Below are positions 24,355 to 32,832 of a stretch of 64,000 nucleotides of DNA, in pieces. Numbering within the stretch: the first letter of the stretch is position 1; every line of letters begins with the position of its first letter. Made by a program: the position numbers and the translations under genes. The stretch is taken from assembly GCF_017916455.1 (NCBI RefSeq), contig NZ_JAFMSY010000001.1:62001-126000 (forward strand), in the 5' to 3' direction. Source of the DNA: Nocardioides xinjiangensis. Its GTDB lineage: Bacteria > Actinomycetota > Actinomycetes > Propionibacteriales > Nocardioidaceae. A model generated the notes under the pieces. The model was not told the origin of the DNA. It did no database searches and was given only the letters and a program-made list of their open reading frames with translations.

Positions 24355-25951
24355 AGGCGAGGGACACGAGGTCGGCGTACTCGTCGCTCCACAGGTCCTC
24401 GTCACCGTCCGGGAGCAGCAGCACCCGGTCGGGGTCGAGCGCCCGGACCGCCCCCTCGTCGTGGGTGACGAGGATGATCGCGCCGGTGTAGCTGCGGATG
24501 GCGTGCAGCACCTCCTCGCGGGAGGCAGGGTCGAGGTTGTTGGTCGGCTCGTCGAGGAGGAGCACGTTGGCGCTCGACACGACGAGGATCGCCAGGGCGA
24601 GGCGGGTCTTCTCCCCGCCGGACAGCACCCCCGCGGGCTTGTGCGCGTCGTCGCCGGAGAAGAGGAACGAGCCCAGCACTGATCGAGCCTGGGTGTCGGT
24701 GAGCTGCGGCGCCGCGCTGTGGAGGTTCTCCAGGACGGTCCGGCCGACGTCGAGCGTCTCGTGCTCCTGGGCGTAGTAGCCGAGCTTGAGGCCGTGGCCG
24801 GGCACGACCCGGCCGGTGTCGGGCTGGTCCACCCCGGCGAGGATCCGCAGCATCGTGGTCTTGCCGGCGCCGTTCAGGCCCAGGATCACCACCCGGCTCC
24901 CCCGGTCGATCGCGAGGTCGACGGCGGTGAAGACCTCGAGCGAGCCGTAGGACTTCGACAGGTCGGAGCCCATGAGGGGCGTCTTGCCGCACGGCGCCGG
25001 CTCGGGGAACGCGATGCGCGCGACCCGGTCGGCCTGGCGCTCGGTCTCGACGCCGGCCATCATCTTCTCGGCCCGCTTGAGCATCGACTGCGCGGCCTGC
25101 GCCTTGGTGGCCTTGGCCCGCATCTTGTTGGCCTGGTCGGTGAGCACCCTCGCCTTGTTCTCGGCGTTCTGGCGCTCGCGCCTGCGGCGCTTCTCGTCGT
25201 CCTCGCGCTGGGTGAGGTAGTTGTGCCAGCCCATGTTGTAGACGTCGATCACCGCGCGGTTGGCGTCGAGGTGGAACACCTTGTTGACCGTCGCCTCGAG
25301 CAGCGCGTTGTCGTGGCTGATGACCACGAAGCCGCCCCTGTGCGCCTTGAGGAAGTCGCGCAGCCAGATGATCGAGTCGGCGTCGAGGTGGTTGGTCGGC
25401 TCGTCGAGGAGCATGATCTCGGCGCCGGAGAACAGGATGCGCGCGAGCTCGACGCGGCGCCGCTGGCCGCCCGACAGCGTGCCGATCGGCTGGGCGAGGA
25501 TGCGCTCCTCGATGCCCAGCGCGGCCGCCATCTGCGCCGCCTCGGACTCCGCGGCGTACCCGCCCCCGGCGTGCAGCTCGGCGTCGGCGCGCGCCCACCG
25601 GCGCATGCCGCGCTCGTGGACCTTCGGGTCCTCGCTCGCCATGTCGACCTCGGCCTCGCGCAGGCGGCGGACCACCTCGTCGAGGCCGCGGGCCGACAGG
25701 ATCCGGTCGCGAGCGATGACCGCGGGGTCGCCGACCCGGGGGTCCTGGGGCAGGTAGCCGATGTCGCCGCTGCGGACGACCTGGCCGGAGGCCGGCTGCC
25801 CCTCGCCGGCGAGGATCCTGGTGAGGGTCGTCTTGCCGGCGCCGTTGCGCCCCACGAGGCCCACCTTGTCGCCCGCGGCGATCCGGAAGGTGACGTCCTC
25901 CATGAGGAGCCGCGCGCCGGCTCGGACCTCGAGCTTCTGGGCGGTGATCAT
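24353..25951 (-). CDS. ABC-F family ATPase (ribosome-associated type)
   Basis: The 532-residue protein has two ATPase domains in one chain and no membrane segment. Domain 1 carries GRNGAGKTTL, LSGGQRRRVELARIL and LLDEPTNHLD. Domain 2 carries GLNGAGKTTM, LSGGEKTRLALAIL and LLDEPTNNLD. A charged helical linker (about 240-330, rich in Arg/Lys/Glu) stands between them. ABC-F proteins act on the ribosome in translation control or antibiotic protection; which applies here is not visible. The ATG at 25951 (MITAQKLEVRAG) matches the usual family start; an ATG 12 nt upstream is also possible. Confidence 0.92.
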   Translation of the reverse strand: MITAQKLEVRAGARLLMEDVTFRIAAGDKVGLVGRNGAGKTTLTRILAGEGQPASGQVVRSGDIGYLPQDPRVGDPAVIARDRILSARGLDEVVRRLREAEVDMASEDPKVHERGMRRWARADAELHAGGGYAAESEAAQMAAALGIEERILAQPIGTLSGGQRRRVELARILFSGAEIMLLDEPTNHLDADSIIWLRDFLKAHRGGFVVISHDNALLEATVNKVFHLDANRAVIDVYNMGWHNYLTQREDDEKRRRRERQNAENKARVLTDQANKMRAKATKAQAAQSMLKRAEKMMAGVETERQADRVARIAFPEPAPCGKTPLMGSDLSKSYGSLEVFTAVDLAIDRGSRVVILGLNGAGKTTMLRILAGVDQPDTGRVVPGHGLKLGYYAQEHETLDVGRTVLENLHSAAPQLTDTQARSVLGSFLFSGDDAHKPAGVLSGGEKTRLALAILVVSSANVLLLDEPTNNLDPASREEVLHAIRSYTGAIILVTHDEGAVRALDPDRVLLLPDGDEDLWSDEYADLVSLA

Positions 25952-26061
25952 CAGGGTGCACATCCTACGAAGGGGTGGCTCCCGGAGCCCCATCGGGAGC
26001 CGTTCGCGCTACTGTGCGCGAAGGCTCCTCGCCCGCCCCAGACCCCCGGAAAGGCACCCGC

Positions 26062-26973
26062 ATGCGCTTCAACCCGAAGGCCGACATCAGCGGTGGCCGC
26101 GTCCGCGACGTGGGCGGCGGCGGTGGCGGCCCGATGCGCATCCCGCTGCCGGGCGGCACCCGTGCCGGCGGCGGCATCGGCGGCATCCTCATCATCATCC
26201 TGTTCGTGGTGCTGACCCAGTGCATGGGCGGGGGCACGGGACTGCCCAGCGGCGGCGGTGGGTCGCTGGGCCAGCCCCAGGGCATCGACAGCGACGACGA
26301 GCGCTACGCCAACTGCAGGACCGGCGCGGACGCCAACACCGACAGCGACTGCGCCCGCATGGGCGTGGCGGCCTCGCTCGAGGACTACTGGGCCACGGCG
26401 CTGCCCGAGCAGGGCGGCCCGCAGTTCACCCCGGCGGTGATCAACACCTTCGCCGGAGGCGTGCAGACCGGCTGCGGCCAGGCGACGTCGCAGGTCGGCC
26501 CCTTCTACTGCCCGGCCGACCAGCAGATCTACCTCGACACCACCTTCTTCGCCGACGTGCTCGAGGGCCAGCTCGGCGGCCAGGGCGGCGACTTCGTCGA
26601 GCCCTACGTCCTCGGTCACGAGTACGGCCACCACATCCAGAACCTGATGGGCACCATGGGCCGGGTGCGCACCCAGCAGGGCGCGAGCTCCGACGCCGTG
26701 CGCCTCGAGCTCCAGGCCGACTGCTACGCGGGCATGTGGACGCAGCACGCCGAGGACAGCGAGCTGTTGACCCTCGACGACGCCGACATCGCGGAGGCGC
26801 TCGACTCGGCCAAGGCGGTCGGCGACGACCGGATCCAGCAGCGGTCGGGCCAGGGCGTGAACCCCGAGGGCTGGACGCACGGCTCCTCCGAGCAGCGGAT
26901 GGCGTGGTTCACCCGCGGCTACGAGGAGGGCACGCTCGAGGCGTGCGACACCTTCTCGGCGTCCTCGCTGTAG
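26062..26973 (+). CDS. Membrane-anchored neutral zinc metallopeptidase (YpfJ type)
   Basis: The 303-residue protein has a Gly-rich cytoplasmic N terminus and one membrane segment (about 35-52, GGILIIILFVVLTQCMG). An extracytoplasmic peptidase domain follows, with HEYGH at 186-190 (HExxH zinc site). Downstream acidic residues lie in LELQADCYAGMW, as in the YpfJ/KPN_02809 family. The physiological substrate is unknown. ATG 26062 follows GGAAAGG; the frame is open further upstream but lacks a start signal. A candidate -10 TACTGT lies at 26009-26014. Confidence 0.9.
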   Translation: MRFNPKADISGGRVRDVGGGGGGPMRIPLPGGTRAGGGIGGILIIILFVVLTQCMGGGTGLPSGGGGSLGQPQGIDSDDERYANCRTGADANTDSDCARMGVAASLEDYWATALPEQGGPQFTPAVINTFAGGVQTGCGQATSQVGPFYCPADQQIYLDTTFFADVLEGQLGGQGGDFVEPYVLGHEYGHHIQNLMGTMGRVRTQQGASSDAVRLELQADCYAGMWTQHAEDSELLTLDDADIAEALDSAKAVGDDRIQQRSGQGVNPEGWTHGSSEQRMAWFTRGYEEGTLEACDTFSASSL

Positions 26974-26991
26974 GCCCGGCGCCCACCGGGC
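26974..26991. terminator. Hairpin filling the convergent gap
   Basis: GCCCGG (26974-26979), a 6-nt loop and CCGGGC (26986-26991) occupy the whole 18-bp space between the peptidase and kinase stop codons. A bidirectional terminator is plausible, though there is no T tract. Confidence 0.5.
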
Positions 26992-27906
26992 TCAGGCCAG
27001 CAGGGCCTCGATCTGGCCCACCTGCCGCTGCATGGCGCGGATGTACGGCGCCACGCTGGGGTGGCGGAACTTCCCGGCGAGCGCGCCCTCGCCGTCGGCG
27101 ATGCGGGCGAGGGCCCAGTCGAGCCGGGTGAGCGCCGTGTAGACGGCCATCACCCGGGCGCCGGTCAACGCCGCGTCGGGTGTGGCGAGGCCCGGCGGCA
27201 GCGCGGCGACGTAGGCGTCCACGAGCGGTTCGAGGTCCTCGCGGGCGGCCAGCGAGAGGTAGCCGAGGTCGGCGCCGACCGGGCCCCGCCCGAGGTGGGC
27301 CCAGTCGACGGCGACGGCACCGTCGCCGGCACGGCCGGGGATGTTGGCCGCCGACGGGTCGCCGTGCTGCGCCACCTGCGGGAGCGCGTCGCACCGGTCC
27401 AGCCACATCCCCCGGTGCGACCAGAGGTGCTCGGCGACGTCGGCCATGGGTGTGCGCGCCAGCGTGCGCCAGCCGCCGCGCCGCTCGACGAGCGCGAGGC
27501 GGGTGCGCAGCTGGTCGCGGGCCAGCCACGGGTGGCCGCCGAGGTCGGCGGCGGCGAAGCGGCCCAGGCAGGCGGCGAGCCACAGGCCGGGGGCGTCGCG
27601 CGCCTCCACGCGCTCGTGCACCAGCGTGACGCCCTCCTCGTCCTCGTCCACCCGCACCACGGGCGCCTCGCGGAGACCGGGCGCGCCGGCCACGATGCCG
27701 CTGAGGGCCACGTCGGCGGCGCGGCGCCAGTAGTTGACGTCGGACGGCCGCAGCGGGCCGGGCGCGTCGTACGGGTCGGGCCGGCGCAGGCGCTTGACGA
27801 CCACGTCGCGGCCCCGGTGCGTCGCCGACCAGACACCGACCGTGGCCGGACCGGCGCCCGCGAGCGGCTGCCACCCCGGCTCGGGCTGCCAGACGGAGGC
27901 GTCCAT
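26992..27906 (-). CDS. Aminoglycoside phosphotransferase-fold kinase
   Basis: The 304-residue protein has the APH/choline-kinase layout. An N-terminal VVVKRLRRPD supplies the ATP-binding lysine, and the catalytic loop QHGDPSAANIPG holds the conserved Asp and Asn. AVDWAHLGRGPVGADLGYL supplies the metal-binding Asp. The small-molecule substrate is unknown, and most chromosomal members are not resistance enzymes. The ATG at 27906 is preceded at 7 nt by TAGGTT. Confidence 0.85.
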   Translation of the reverse strand: MDASVWQPEPGWQPLAGAGPATVGVWSATHRGRDVVVKRLRRPDPYDAPGPLRPSDVNYWRRAADVALSGIVAGAPGLREAPVVRVDEDEEGVTLVHERVEARDAPGLWLAACLGRFAAADLGGHPWLARDQLRTRLALVERRGGWRTLARTPMADVAEHLWSHRGMWLDRCDALPQVAQHGDPSAANIPGRAGDGAVAVDWAHLGRGPVGADLGYLSLAAREDLEPLVDAYVAALPPGLATPDAALTGARVMAVYTALTRLDWALARIADGEGALAGKFRHPSVAPYIRAMQRQVGQIEALLA

Positions 27907-27913
27907 GGGCGCG

Positions 27914-27919
27914 AACCTA
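27914..27919 (-). promoter_or_regulatory. -10 box TAGGTT of the APH-fold kinase gene
   Basis: It lies 7 nt before the ATG at 27906. Confidence 0.55.
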
Positions 27920-28582
27920 GCGCACCCGCGGCCCCGCCGCCGGACCCGCGCGCCCCGAGCTGCCGCAGGCGTTGGAGACCTCCACCTGCACCGCCTGCGC
28001 GTCGGCGACCGCCGCGTCGAGCACCGCCCGGCGCGGGTCGGGGACGGGGAGCCACGGCTCGCACACGACGACCGACGCGAGCCGGGCGTCGGTGAGAACG
28101 GCCGCCACCGCCGCGTGGTCGCCGCCGGTGACGACCGGGCCGCTGGTCCCCAGCACGGCGGCCAGCACGCGGGCGGCGTGGTCGGCCGCGGCCTCGTAGG
28201 CCTGTCGCGCCTGGTTGTCGCGCCGCCGGGCGAAGCGCTGCTGGCTCTGACCGCCCGCCTTGGTGCGACCCTGCACGTGCCGCTGTCCCACCTTGTGCTC
28301 GACGAGGTCGGCGCCGCTCAGCCGCGCGACCGCGAACCCGCCCTTGCGCACGAGCAGCACCCCCCACGTGTCCGGCGGCACCGCCGCGGCGGCGAACGCG
28401 GCGGCCTCCGCGGGACCGTCGTACGACGTCGCGAAGGGCAGCACCGCCGTGAAGTGCGACCCGTCGGCGGCGCTGCCGCGGAGCGTGCCGTCGGCGACCG
28501 CGAGCTCGGCTCCGCCGTGGCCGGTGGCGAAGTTGGCGACCCAGCGCTCCCAGCGCGCGGCAGGGACGAGGACGCGGGGCAC
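27917..28582 (-). CDS. acVLRF1-type peptidyl-tRNA hydrolase (Vms1/eRF1-like)
   Basis: The 221-residue protein has the release-factor-like VLRF1 domain. Its segment GRTKAGGQSQQRFARRRDNQARQAYEAAADHA carries the GGQ-like loop whose glutamine-rich tip hydrolyses peptidyl-tRNA on stalled large subunits in the eukaryotic homologue Vms1. The actinobacterial lineage-specific form (acVLRF1) is known only from sequence analysis as far as I recall. It suggests a role in ribosome rescue. GTG 28582 has a TAGCGT box 7 nt upstream. Confidence 0.85.
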   Translation of the reverse strand: MPRVLVPAARWERWVANFATGHGGAELAVADGTLRGSAADGSHFTAVLPFATSYDGPAEAAAFAAAAVPPDTWGVLLVRKGGFAVARLSGADLVEHKVGQRHVQGRTKAGGQSQQRFARRRDNQARQAYEAAADHAARVLAAVLGTSGPVVTGGDHAAVAAVLTDARLASVVVCEPWLPVPDPRRAVLDAAVADAQAVQVEVSNACGSSGRAGPAAGPRVR

Positions 28583-28589
28583 GGCACGG

Positions 28590-28595
28590 ACGCTA
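28590..28595 (-). promoter_or_regulatory. -10 box TAGCGT of the acVLRF1 gene
   Basis: It lies 7 nt before the GTG at 28582. Confidence 0.55.
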
Positions 28596-28671
28596 CCGCG
28601 TCAGGCCGGGCGGGCCGCCTCGTCGGAGACCCGCGGGAACGGGGTCGGCGAGATGACCGCTCCCGCCGCGG

Positions 28672-28698
28672 CGCGCCGGCCCTCGCCGGGCCGGCGCG
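28672..28698 (-). terminator. Strong GC hairpin after the NYN gene
   Basis: An 11-bp perfect stem (28672-28682 with 28688-28698) with a 5-nt loop directly follows the NYN stop codon. There is no T tract, as is common for actinobacterial terminators. Confidence 0.65.
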
Positions 28699-29244
28699 TC
28701 AGAGGAAGTCGAGCGGGTCGAACTGGTCGATCGGGATGATCCGGATCCGGGGCAACGACGAGTTGAAGGCGCCGATGTCGTACTCGAGGTCCAGGATCCG
28801 CACGCCGGGAAGGGTGCGGAACTGCGAGTTGACGAACTCGCCGAACCCGACGACGCCGACCTGGCGGCTGCCGTCGCACAGGGCGGAGACCTGGTCGACG
28901 AAGTCACCGTCGTGGCTGACCAGCACCACGTCAGCCGGCCGGTCGACGAGCGCCTCAGCGGTGCGCTGGATCGCGATGTCGACGATCTTGCCCTCGCCGC
29001 TCAGCGGGATCGGCTTGAAGCCGATCGCCAGGAGCGCCTGCACGAAGCTCGTCGGGAGCTCGGTGCTCGCGGCGAGGAAGAAGAGCCCGGTGACGTCCTG
29101 GTCGAAGGCGCGCTCGGCCCACTCGAGGAGGCGGTCCCAGCGCGGCCGCTCCTCGGGGCGCGGACGCCGGCCCAGGATCGAGGTGCCCAGGGTGGCGTCG
29201 ATGTTCTCCCCGTCGACGAGGAGGTAGGTCATCCGCTCGGCCAT
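28699..29244 (-). CDS. NYN-domain protein (PIN-like RNase fold)
   Basis: The 181-residue protein shows YLLVDGENID at the N terminus, KIVDIAIQRTAEAL in the middle and VVLVSHDGDFVDQV later. These supply the clustered acidic residues of NYN/LabA-like PIN-fold nucleases. It probably cleaves RNA, with unknown target. The C-terminal 40 residues (PGVRILDLEYDIGAFNSSLPRIRIIPIDQFDPLDFL) are not part of the core fold. The ATG at 29244 begins the NYN motif; the same frame is open upstream but overlaps the next gene. Confidence 0.85.
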   Translation of the reverse strand: MAERMTYLLVDGENIDATLGTSILGRRPRPEERPRWDRLLEWAERAFDQDVTGLFFLAASTELPTSFVQALLAIGFKPIPLSGEGKIVDIAIQRTAEALVDRPADVVLVSHDGDFVDQVSALCDGSRQVGVVGFGEFVNSQFRTLPGVRILDLEYDIGAFNSSLPRIRIIPIDQFDPLDFL

Positions 29245-29285
29245 GCGAGGACTCTCCCACACCGCGGCGGCAGCCGTCGGACCGC

Positions 29286-29672
29286 TCAGGACCGGTAGAC
29301 GACCTTGAAGGACTCGACCACCTCGTCGCCCGTGACCTCGACCGCGGTGACCTCCACCAGCGCCCGCGGCACGCCCGCCCCGTCGCACAGGATGGAGAGC
29401 ACCCCCACCTCGGGGAGGCCGTCGGCGTAGTCGGCCGCCGCCGCGCTCGTCCGGCCCCGGTCGTCGGCCAGCACCTCGGCGACGAAGGCGTCGGACTCCT
29501 CGGCGGACTCGCCGTAGGCCCACGCCGGCGGCGGCACCGACTCCAGCGTGGTCGGCCCGAAGTACGTCGGCGCCGCGTTGAGCTTGGCGTGGTAGCGGGC
29601 GAGGTCCCAGAAGACCCGCAGCTCCTCGTGGTCGAACTCGATGTCGGACAGGTCGACCTGGGGCTGCTCCAT
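29286..29672 (-). CDS. ASCH-like domain protein
   Basis: The 128-residue protein has an ASCH-like pattern: DAFVAEVLADDRGRTSAAAADYADGLPEVGVLSILCDGAGVPRALVEVTAVEV. This resembles the beta-barrel segment of ASCH proteins, which bind or cleave RNA. Assignment is by resemblance only. The ATG at 29672 has a TAGGCT box 6 nt upstream. Confidence 0.65.
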   Translation of the reverse strand: MEQPQVDLSDIEFDHEELRVFWDLARYHAKLNAAPTYFGPTTLESVPPPAWAYGESAEESDAFVAEVLADDRGRTSAAAADYADGLPEVGVLSILCDGAGVPRALVEVTAVEVTGDEVVESFKVVYRS

Positions 29673-29678
29673 GGCGGG

Positions 29679-29684
29679 AGCCTA
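29679..29684 (-). promoter_or_regulatory. -10 box TAGGCT of the ASCH-like gene
   Basis: It lies 6 nt before the ATG at 29672. Confidence 0.55.
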
Positions 29685-29716
29685 GCCAGTCGGCCGCGCT
29701 CGCGCGGCGCCGACGC

Positions 29717-30499
29717 TCACGCGATGTCGGCGACGTACGACGCGAAGGCGCGCGCCGCCTCCATCGAGCCCGGGCGCGGGCGCGCCTCCCGGTCGAGGCC
29801 GAGGTCGCGGTCGGCCTGCACCTGCTGCAGCAGCGGTCGCCACCGGGGGTCCGCGTGCATCATCGCCCAGCGCAGGGCGTCGCGCTTGCTCGCGACCTCA
29901 CCCGTGCGCACCGTGTAGAGGCTGCGGCAGGCCTGGACGACGAGGTACCGCTGGCACCACGCCACGTCGGGCGGACACCAGCCGAGGACGCCCTCGGTGA
30001 GGCCGGCGAGCCCGGCGCGCGCGTGCTCGCGCAGCACCCCCTCCGGCACCGGCTCCACCAGCTCGACCGGGCACGGCCCGAGGAGCGTGATGCCGTGCTC
30101 ACGGAGGATCCAGCGGGTCCACGGCTGGTTGCAGTGCGTCGACCACGACATCTCGTCGGCGCCGTGGTCGACGTAGAGCCACTCGCGGCCGAGCCCGGCA
30201 GTGGTGCGCAGGTCGCCGGCGACGGCGTACGAGCCCTCGAGGTGGCGGTGCCAGGAGCCGCCGCGGTGCGGCAGGTCACCGTGCATCGCCCGCAGCGCGG
30301 CCTCCTGCGCCTCGTCGGGCCGCTCGCGCACGACGACCAGGAAGTCGCAGTCGCTGTGCCGGTCCCCCGCCCCGAGCGCGAACGAGCCCTGGAGGTAGGC
30401 GCCCACGAACAGCTCGCCGAGGACCGGCTGCGCCTCCGTGACGAGGTCGTGCAGCACGCCGTTGAGGTCGGCGTAGCGCGTGGGGTGGGGGTTGAGCAC
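29717..30499 (-). CDS. Nucleotidyltransferase with DUF4111-type C-terminal domain
   Basis: The 260-residue protein has the GSFALGAGDRHSDCDFLVVV nucleotidyltransferase motif (GS-x-DxD) near residue 37. A helical C-terminal domain (about 165-260) resembles the aminoglycoside adenylyltransferase-type domain. It may adenylylate a small molecule; a resistance role is not shown. The start is taken as GTG 30499 (V-L-N-P-H-P), because homology begins shortly after. A frame extending to 30622 runs into the palindrome. Confidence 0.78.
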   Translation of the reverse strand: MLNPHPTRYADLNGVLHDLVTEAQPVLGELFVGAYLQGSFALGAGDRHSDCDFLVVVRERPDEAQEAALRAMHGDLPHRGGSWHRHLEGSYAVAGDLRTTAGLGREWLYVDHGADEMSWSTHCNQPWTRWILREHGITLLGPCPVELVEPVPEGVLREHARAGLAGLTEGVLGWCPPDVAWCQRYLVVQACRSLYTVRTGEVASKRDALRWAMMHADPRWRPLLQQVQADRDLGLDREARPRPGSMEAARAFASYVADIA

Positions 30500-30588
30500 G
30501 GATGGAGTGTGCGCCCGCCCGCTCCCCCGCCGCCACGGGATATCGACGAGGTTTCGACGATCCCGCCCCTCGCGGTCCCAGCTGCTCG

Positions 30589-30658
30589 GGTAACGCCACC
30601 GAACGTGCACTCCCGCCCCCACCGGTGGGGGCGGGAGTGCACGTTCGGTGGCGTTACC
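30589..30658. repeat. Perfect 70-bp palindrome (family 4)
   Basis: Bases 30589-30623 and 30624-30658 are exact reverse complements with no spacer. The half-unit starts GGTAACGCCACCGAACGTGC and ends CCCGCCCCCACC. It lies in the 212-bp gap between the nucleotidyltransferase gene and the end of the suf operon, and would end suf transcripts in a 35-bp hairpin. The remaining gap shows nothing else. Confidence 0.95.
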
Positions 30659-30711
30659 GGACGACCCGGCGCGGGCTCAGGTGTCCGCTGCGGCCGGGCC
30701 TCGTGCGCGGC

Positions 30712-31101
30712 TCAGACGTTGAAGCCGAGGGCGCGCAGCTGCTCGCGGCCGTCGTCGGTGATCTTGTCCGGGCCCCACGGCGGCATCCAGACCCAGTTGA
30801 TCGCCACGTCGTTGACCAGGCCCTCGAGGGCGGACTCCGTCTGGTCGGTGATCACGTCGGTCAGCGGGCACGCCGCGGAGGTGAGGGTCATGTCGAGGAC
30901 GGCGTTGCTGCCCTCGTCGAGGTGGACGCCGTAGACGAGGCCGAGGTCGACCACGTTGATGCCGAGCTCGGGGTCGACGACGTCCTTCATGGCCTCGGTG
31001 ACGTCCTCGACGGTCACCGTCGAGGTGCCGCCGGCGCCGAGGGTGGCCTCGGGAACCGCGGGCAGGTCGCCGTGGCGCTGCTGGTCGGTGGAGTCGGTCA
31101 T
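30712..31101 (-). CDS. sufT: SufT-like metal-sulfur cluster assembly factor (DUF59/MIP18)
   Basis: The 129-residue protein has VDPELGINVVDLGLVYGVHL (DPE motif) and TLTSAACPLTDVI with the conserved cysteine, typical of DUF59/MIP18 Fe-S maturation factors. It is the last gene of the suf operon; its start overlaps the sufU stop (ATGA). Confidence 0.92.
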   Translation of the reverse strand: MTDSTDQQRHGDLPAVPEATLGAGGTSTVTVEDVTEAMKDVVDPELGINVVDLGLVYGVHLDEGSNAVLDMTLTSAACPLTDVITDQTESALEGLVNDVAINWVWMPPWGPDKITDDGREQLRALGFNV

Positions 31102-31565
31102 CGGGTCTCTCCTTCTGTCTGGGCCTGGGTGGTCGCGTCCTTCCACGCCATCCAGGAGAGCAGGGCGCACTTCACGCGCGCCGGGAACTTGGCGACGCCG
31201 GCGAACGCGATCCCGTCCTCGAGGACGTCCTCGTCGGGCTCGACCTGGCCCTTGCCCTGCATGAGCTCGAGGAAGGTCGCGTGGATCGACATCGCCTCGT
31301 CGACCGGCTTGCCGATCACGAGGTCGGTGAGCACCGACGCCGACGCCTGCGAGATGGAGCAGCCGACGGCGTCGTAGGACACGTCCCCGACGACGGAGCC
31401 GTCGGGGCCGTCGGCGAGGTGCACCCGCAGGGTGACCTCGTCGCCGCAGGTCGGGTTGACGTGGTGCACCTCGGACTCGAACGGGTCGCGCAGGCCCTTG
31501 TGGTGCGGGTTCTTGTAGTGGTCCAGGATGATCTCCTGGTAGAGCGAGTCGAGGTCGGTGCTCAC
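31098..31565 (-). CDS. sufU: Fe-S cluster assembly sulfurtransferase SufU
   Basis: SufU accepts persulfide sulfur from SufS. The 155-residue protein has the three conserved cysteine contexts NPTCGDEV, VGCSISQAS and RVKCALLSW plus the SufU-specific insertion. GTG 31565 begins STDLDSLYQEIILDHYKNP, the family's usual start, 2 bp after the sufS stop. It is coupled to sufT downstream. Confidence 0.94.
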   Translation of the reverse strand: MSTDLDSLYQEIILDHYKNPHHKGLRDPFESEVHHVNPTCGDEVTLRVHLADGPDGSVVGDVSYDAVGCSISQASASVLTDLVIGKPVDEAMSIHATFLELMQGKGQVEPDEDVLEDGIAFAGVAKFPARVKCALLSWMAWKDATTQAQTEGETR

Positions 31566-31567
31566 GT

Positions 31568-32803
31568 TCAGGCCACCTTGAAGTAGCTGCGGGTGTGGTG
31601 CAGGGCCTCGACCAGCGCGTCGACCTCCGCGGGCGTCGTGTAGAGGTAGGACGACATCCGGGTCGAGCTCTGCACGCCGAAGCGCGCGTGCGCCGGCTTG
31701 GCGCAGTGGTGCCCAGCGCGCACGGCGACGCCTCGCGAGTCCAGGACCTGGGCGATGTCGTGCGGGTGGACGCCGTCGAGCTCGAACGACACCGCCCCGC
31801 CGCGCTGGGTGGCGTCGAGCGGGCCGAGCACGGTGAGCCCCGGCACGGACTGCAGGCCCTCGAGGGCGTACGCGGTGATCGCCTGCTCGTGGCGGTGGAT
31901 GGCCTCGAGCCCGATGTGCGAGAGGTAGTCCACCGCCGCACCGAGCCCGACGGCCTCCACGATGGGCGGGGTGCCGGCCTCGAAGCGGTGCGGCGCCCGG
32001 GCGTAGGTCGAGCGCGCCATGGTGACGGTCTCGATCATCTCGCCGCCGCCGTGGAACGGGGGCAGCTCGTCGAGCAGCTCCTGGCGCCCCCACAGCACGC
32101 CGATGCCCGTCGGGCCGCAGACCTTGTGTCCGGTGAACACGAGGAAGTCGCAGCCGACGGCCTGGACGTCGACCGGCAGCTGCGGTGCCGCCTGCGACGC
32201 GTCGATGACCGAGTACGCCCCGACGGCGCGGGCGCGGGCCACCAGGTCCTCGACCGGGTTGATCGTGCCCAGCATGTTCGACACCCAGGTGAAGGCGACG
32301 ACCTTGGTGTTCTCGTCGACCAGCCGGTCGGCTTCGGTGAGGTCGAGCCGTCCGTCGTCGGTCAGGCCGAACCAGCGCAGCTCGGCGCCCGAGCGCTCGC
32401 ACGCCAGCTGCCACGACACGATGTTGGAGTGGTGCTCCATCTCGGTGATCACGACGTTGTCGCCGGGGCCGAGCTCGATCGTGCGGGCCAGCAGGTTCAG
32501 CGCCTCGGTGGCGTTCTTGGTGAACACCACCTCGTTGCGCGAGGGCGCGTTGAGGAACGACGCGACCTTGTCGCGCGCCGACTCGTAGGCCTCGGTCGAC
32601 TCCGCACCCAGCTGGTGCATCGCCCGCGCGATGTTGGCGTTGTGGCGCTCGAGGTGGTCGACCATCGTGTCGATGACCACCTGCGGCTTCTGCGAGGTGT
32701 TGGCGCTGTCGAGGTAGACCAGCGGCACCCCGCCCGCGAGCGTGCGCTCGAGGATCGGGAAGTCCTTGCGGATCACGTCGAGATCCGGCAGCAGACCGTC
32801 CAT
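31568..32803 (-). CDS. sufS: Cysteine desulfurase SufS
   Basis: This PLP enzyme removes sulfur from cysteine for cluster assembly. The 411-residue protein has LDSANTSQKP near the N terminus, the PLP lysine in FTGHKVCGPTGIG and the active-site cysteine in RAGHHCAKPAH. It lies between sufC and sufU; the 29-bp spacer before it contains a GAAAGGA Shine-Dalgarno. Confidence 0.95.
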   Translation of the reverse strand: MDGLLPDLDVIRKDFPILERTLAGGVPLVYLDSANTSQKPQVVIDTMVDHLERHNANIARAMHQLGAESTEAYESARDKVASFLNAPSRNEVVFTKNATEALNLLARTIELGPGDNVVITEMEHHSNIVSWQLACERSGAELRWFGLTDDGRLDLTEADRLVDENTKVVAFTWVSNMLGTINPVEDLVARARAVGAYSVIDASQAAPQLPVDVQAVGCDFLVFTGHKVCGPTGIGVLWGRQELLDELPPFHGGGEMIETVTMARSTYARAPHRFEAGTPPIVEAVGLGAAVDYLSHIGLEAIHRHEQAITAYALEGLQSVPGLTVLGPLDATQRGGAVSFELDGVHPHDIAQVLDSRGVAVRAGHHCAKPAHARFGVQSSTRMSSYLYTTPAEVDALVEALHHTRSYFKVA

Positions 32804-32832
32804 CGTGGTCGTCCTTTCGTGGCGCCCGGGGG

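Noticed and set aside
26992..27906. Aminoglycoside-resistance gene
   Set aside because: Only the kinase fold is visible. Chromosomal actinobacterial APH-fold proteins have diverse substrates, and there is no resistance context.
28583..28671. Small gene between acVLRF1 and NYN genes
   Set aside because: No start with a ribosome-binding site and no conserved sequence; the stretch is GC-rich spacer ending in the NYN hairpin.
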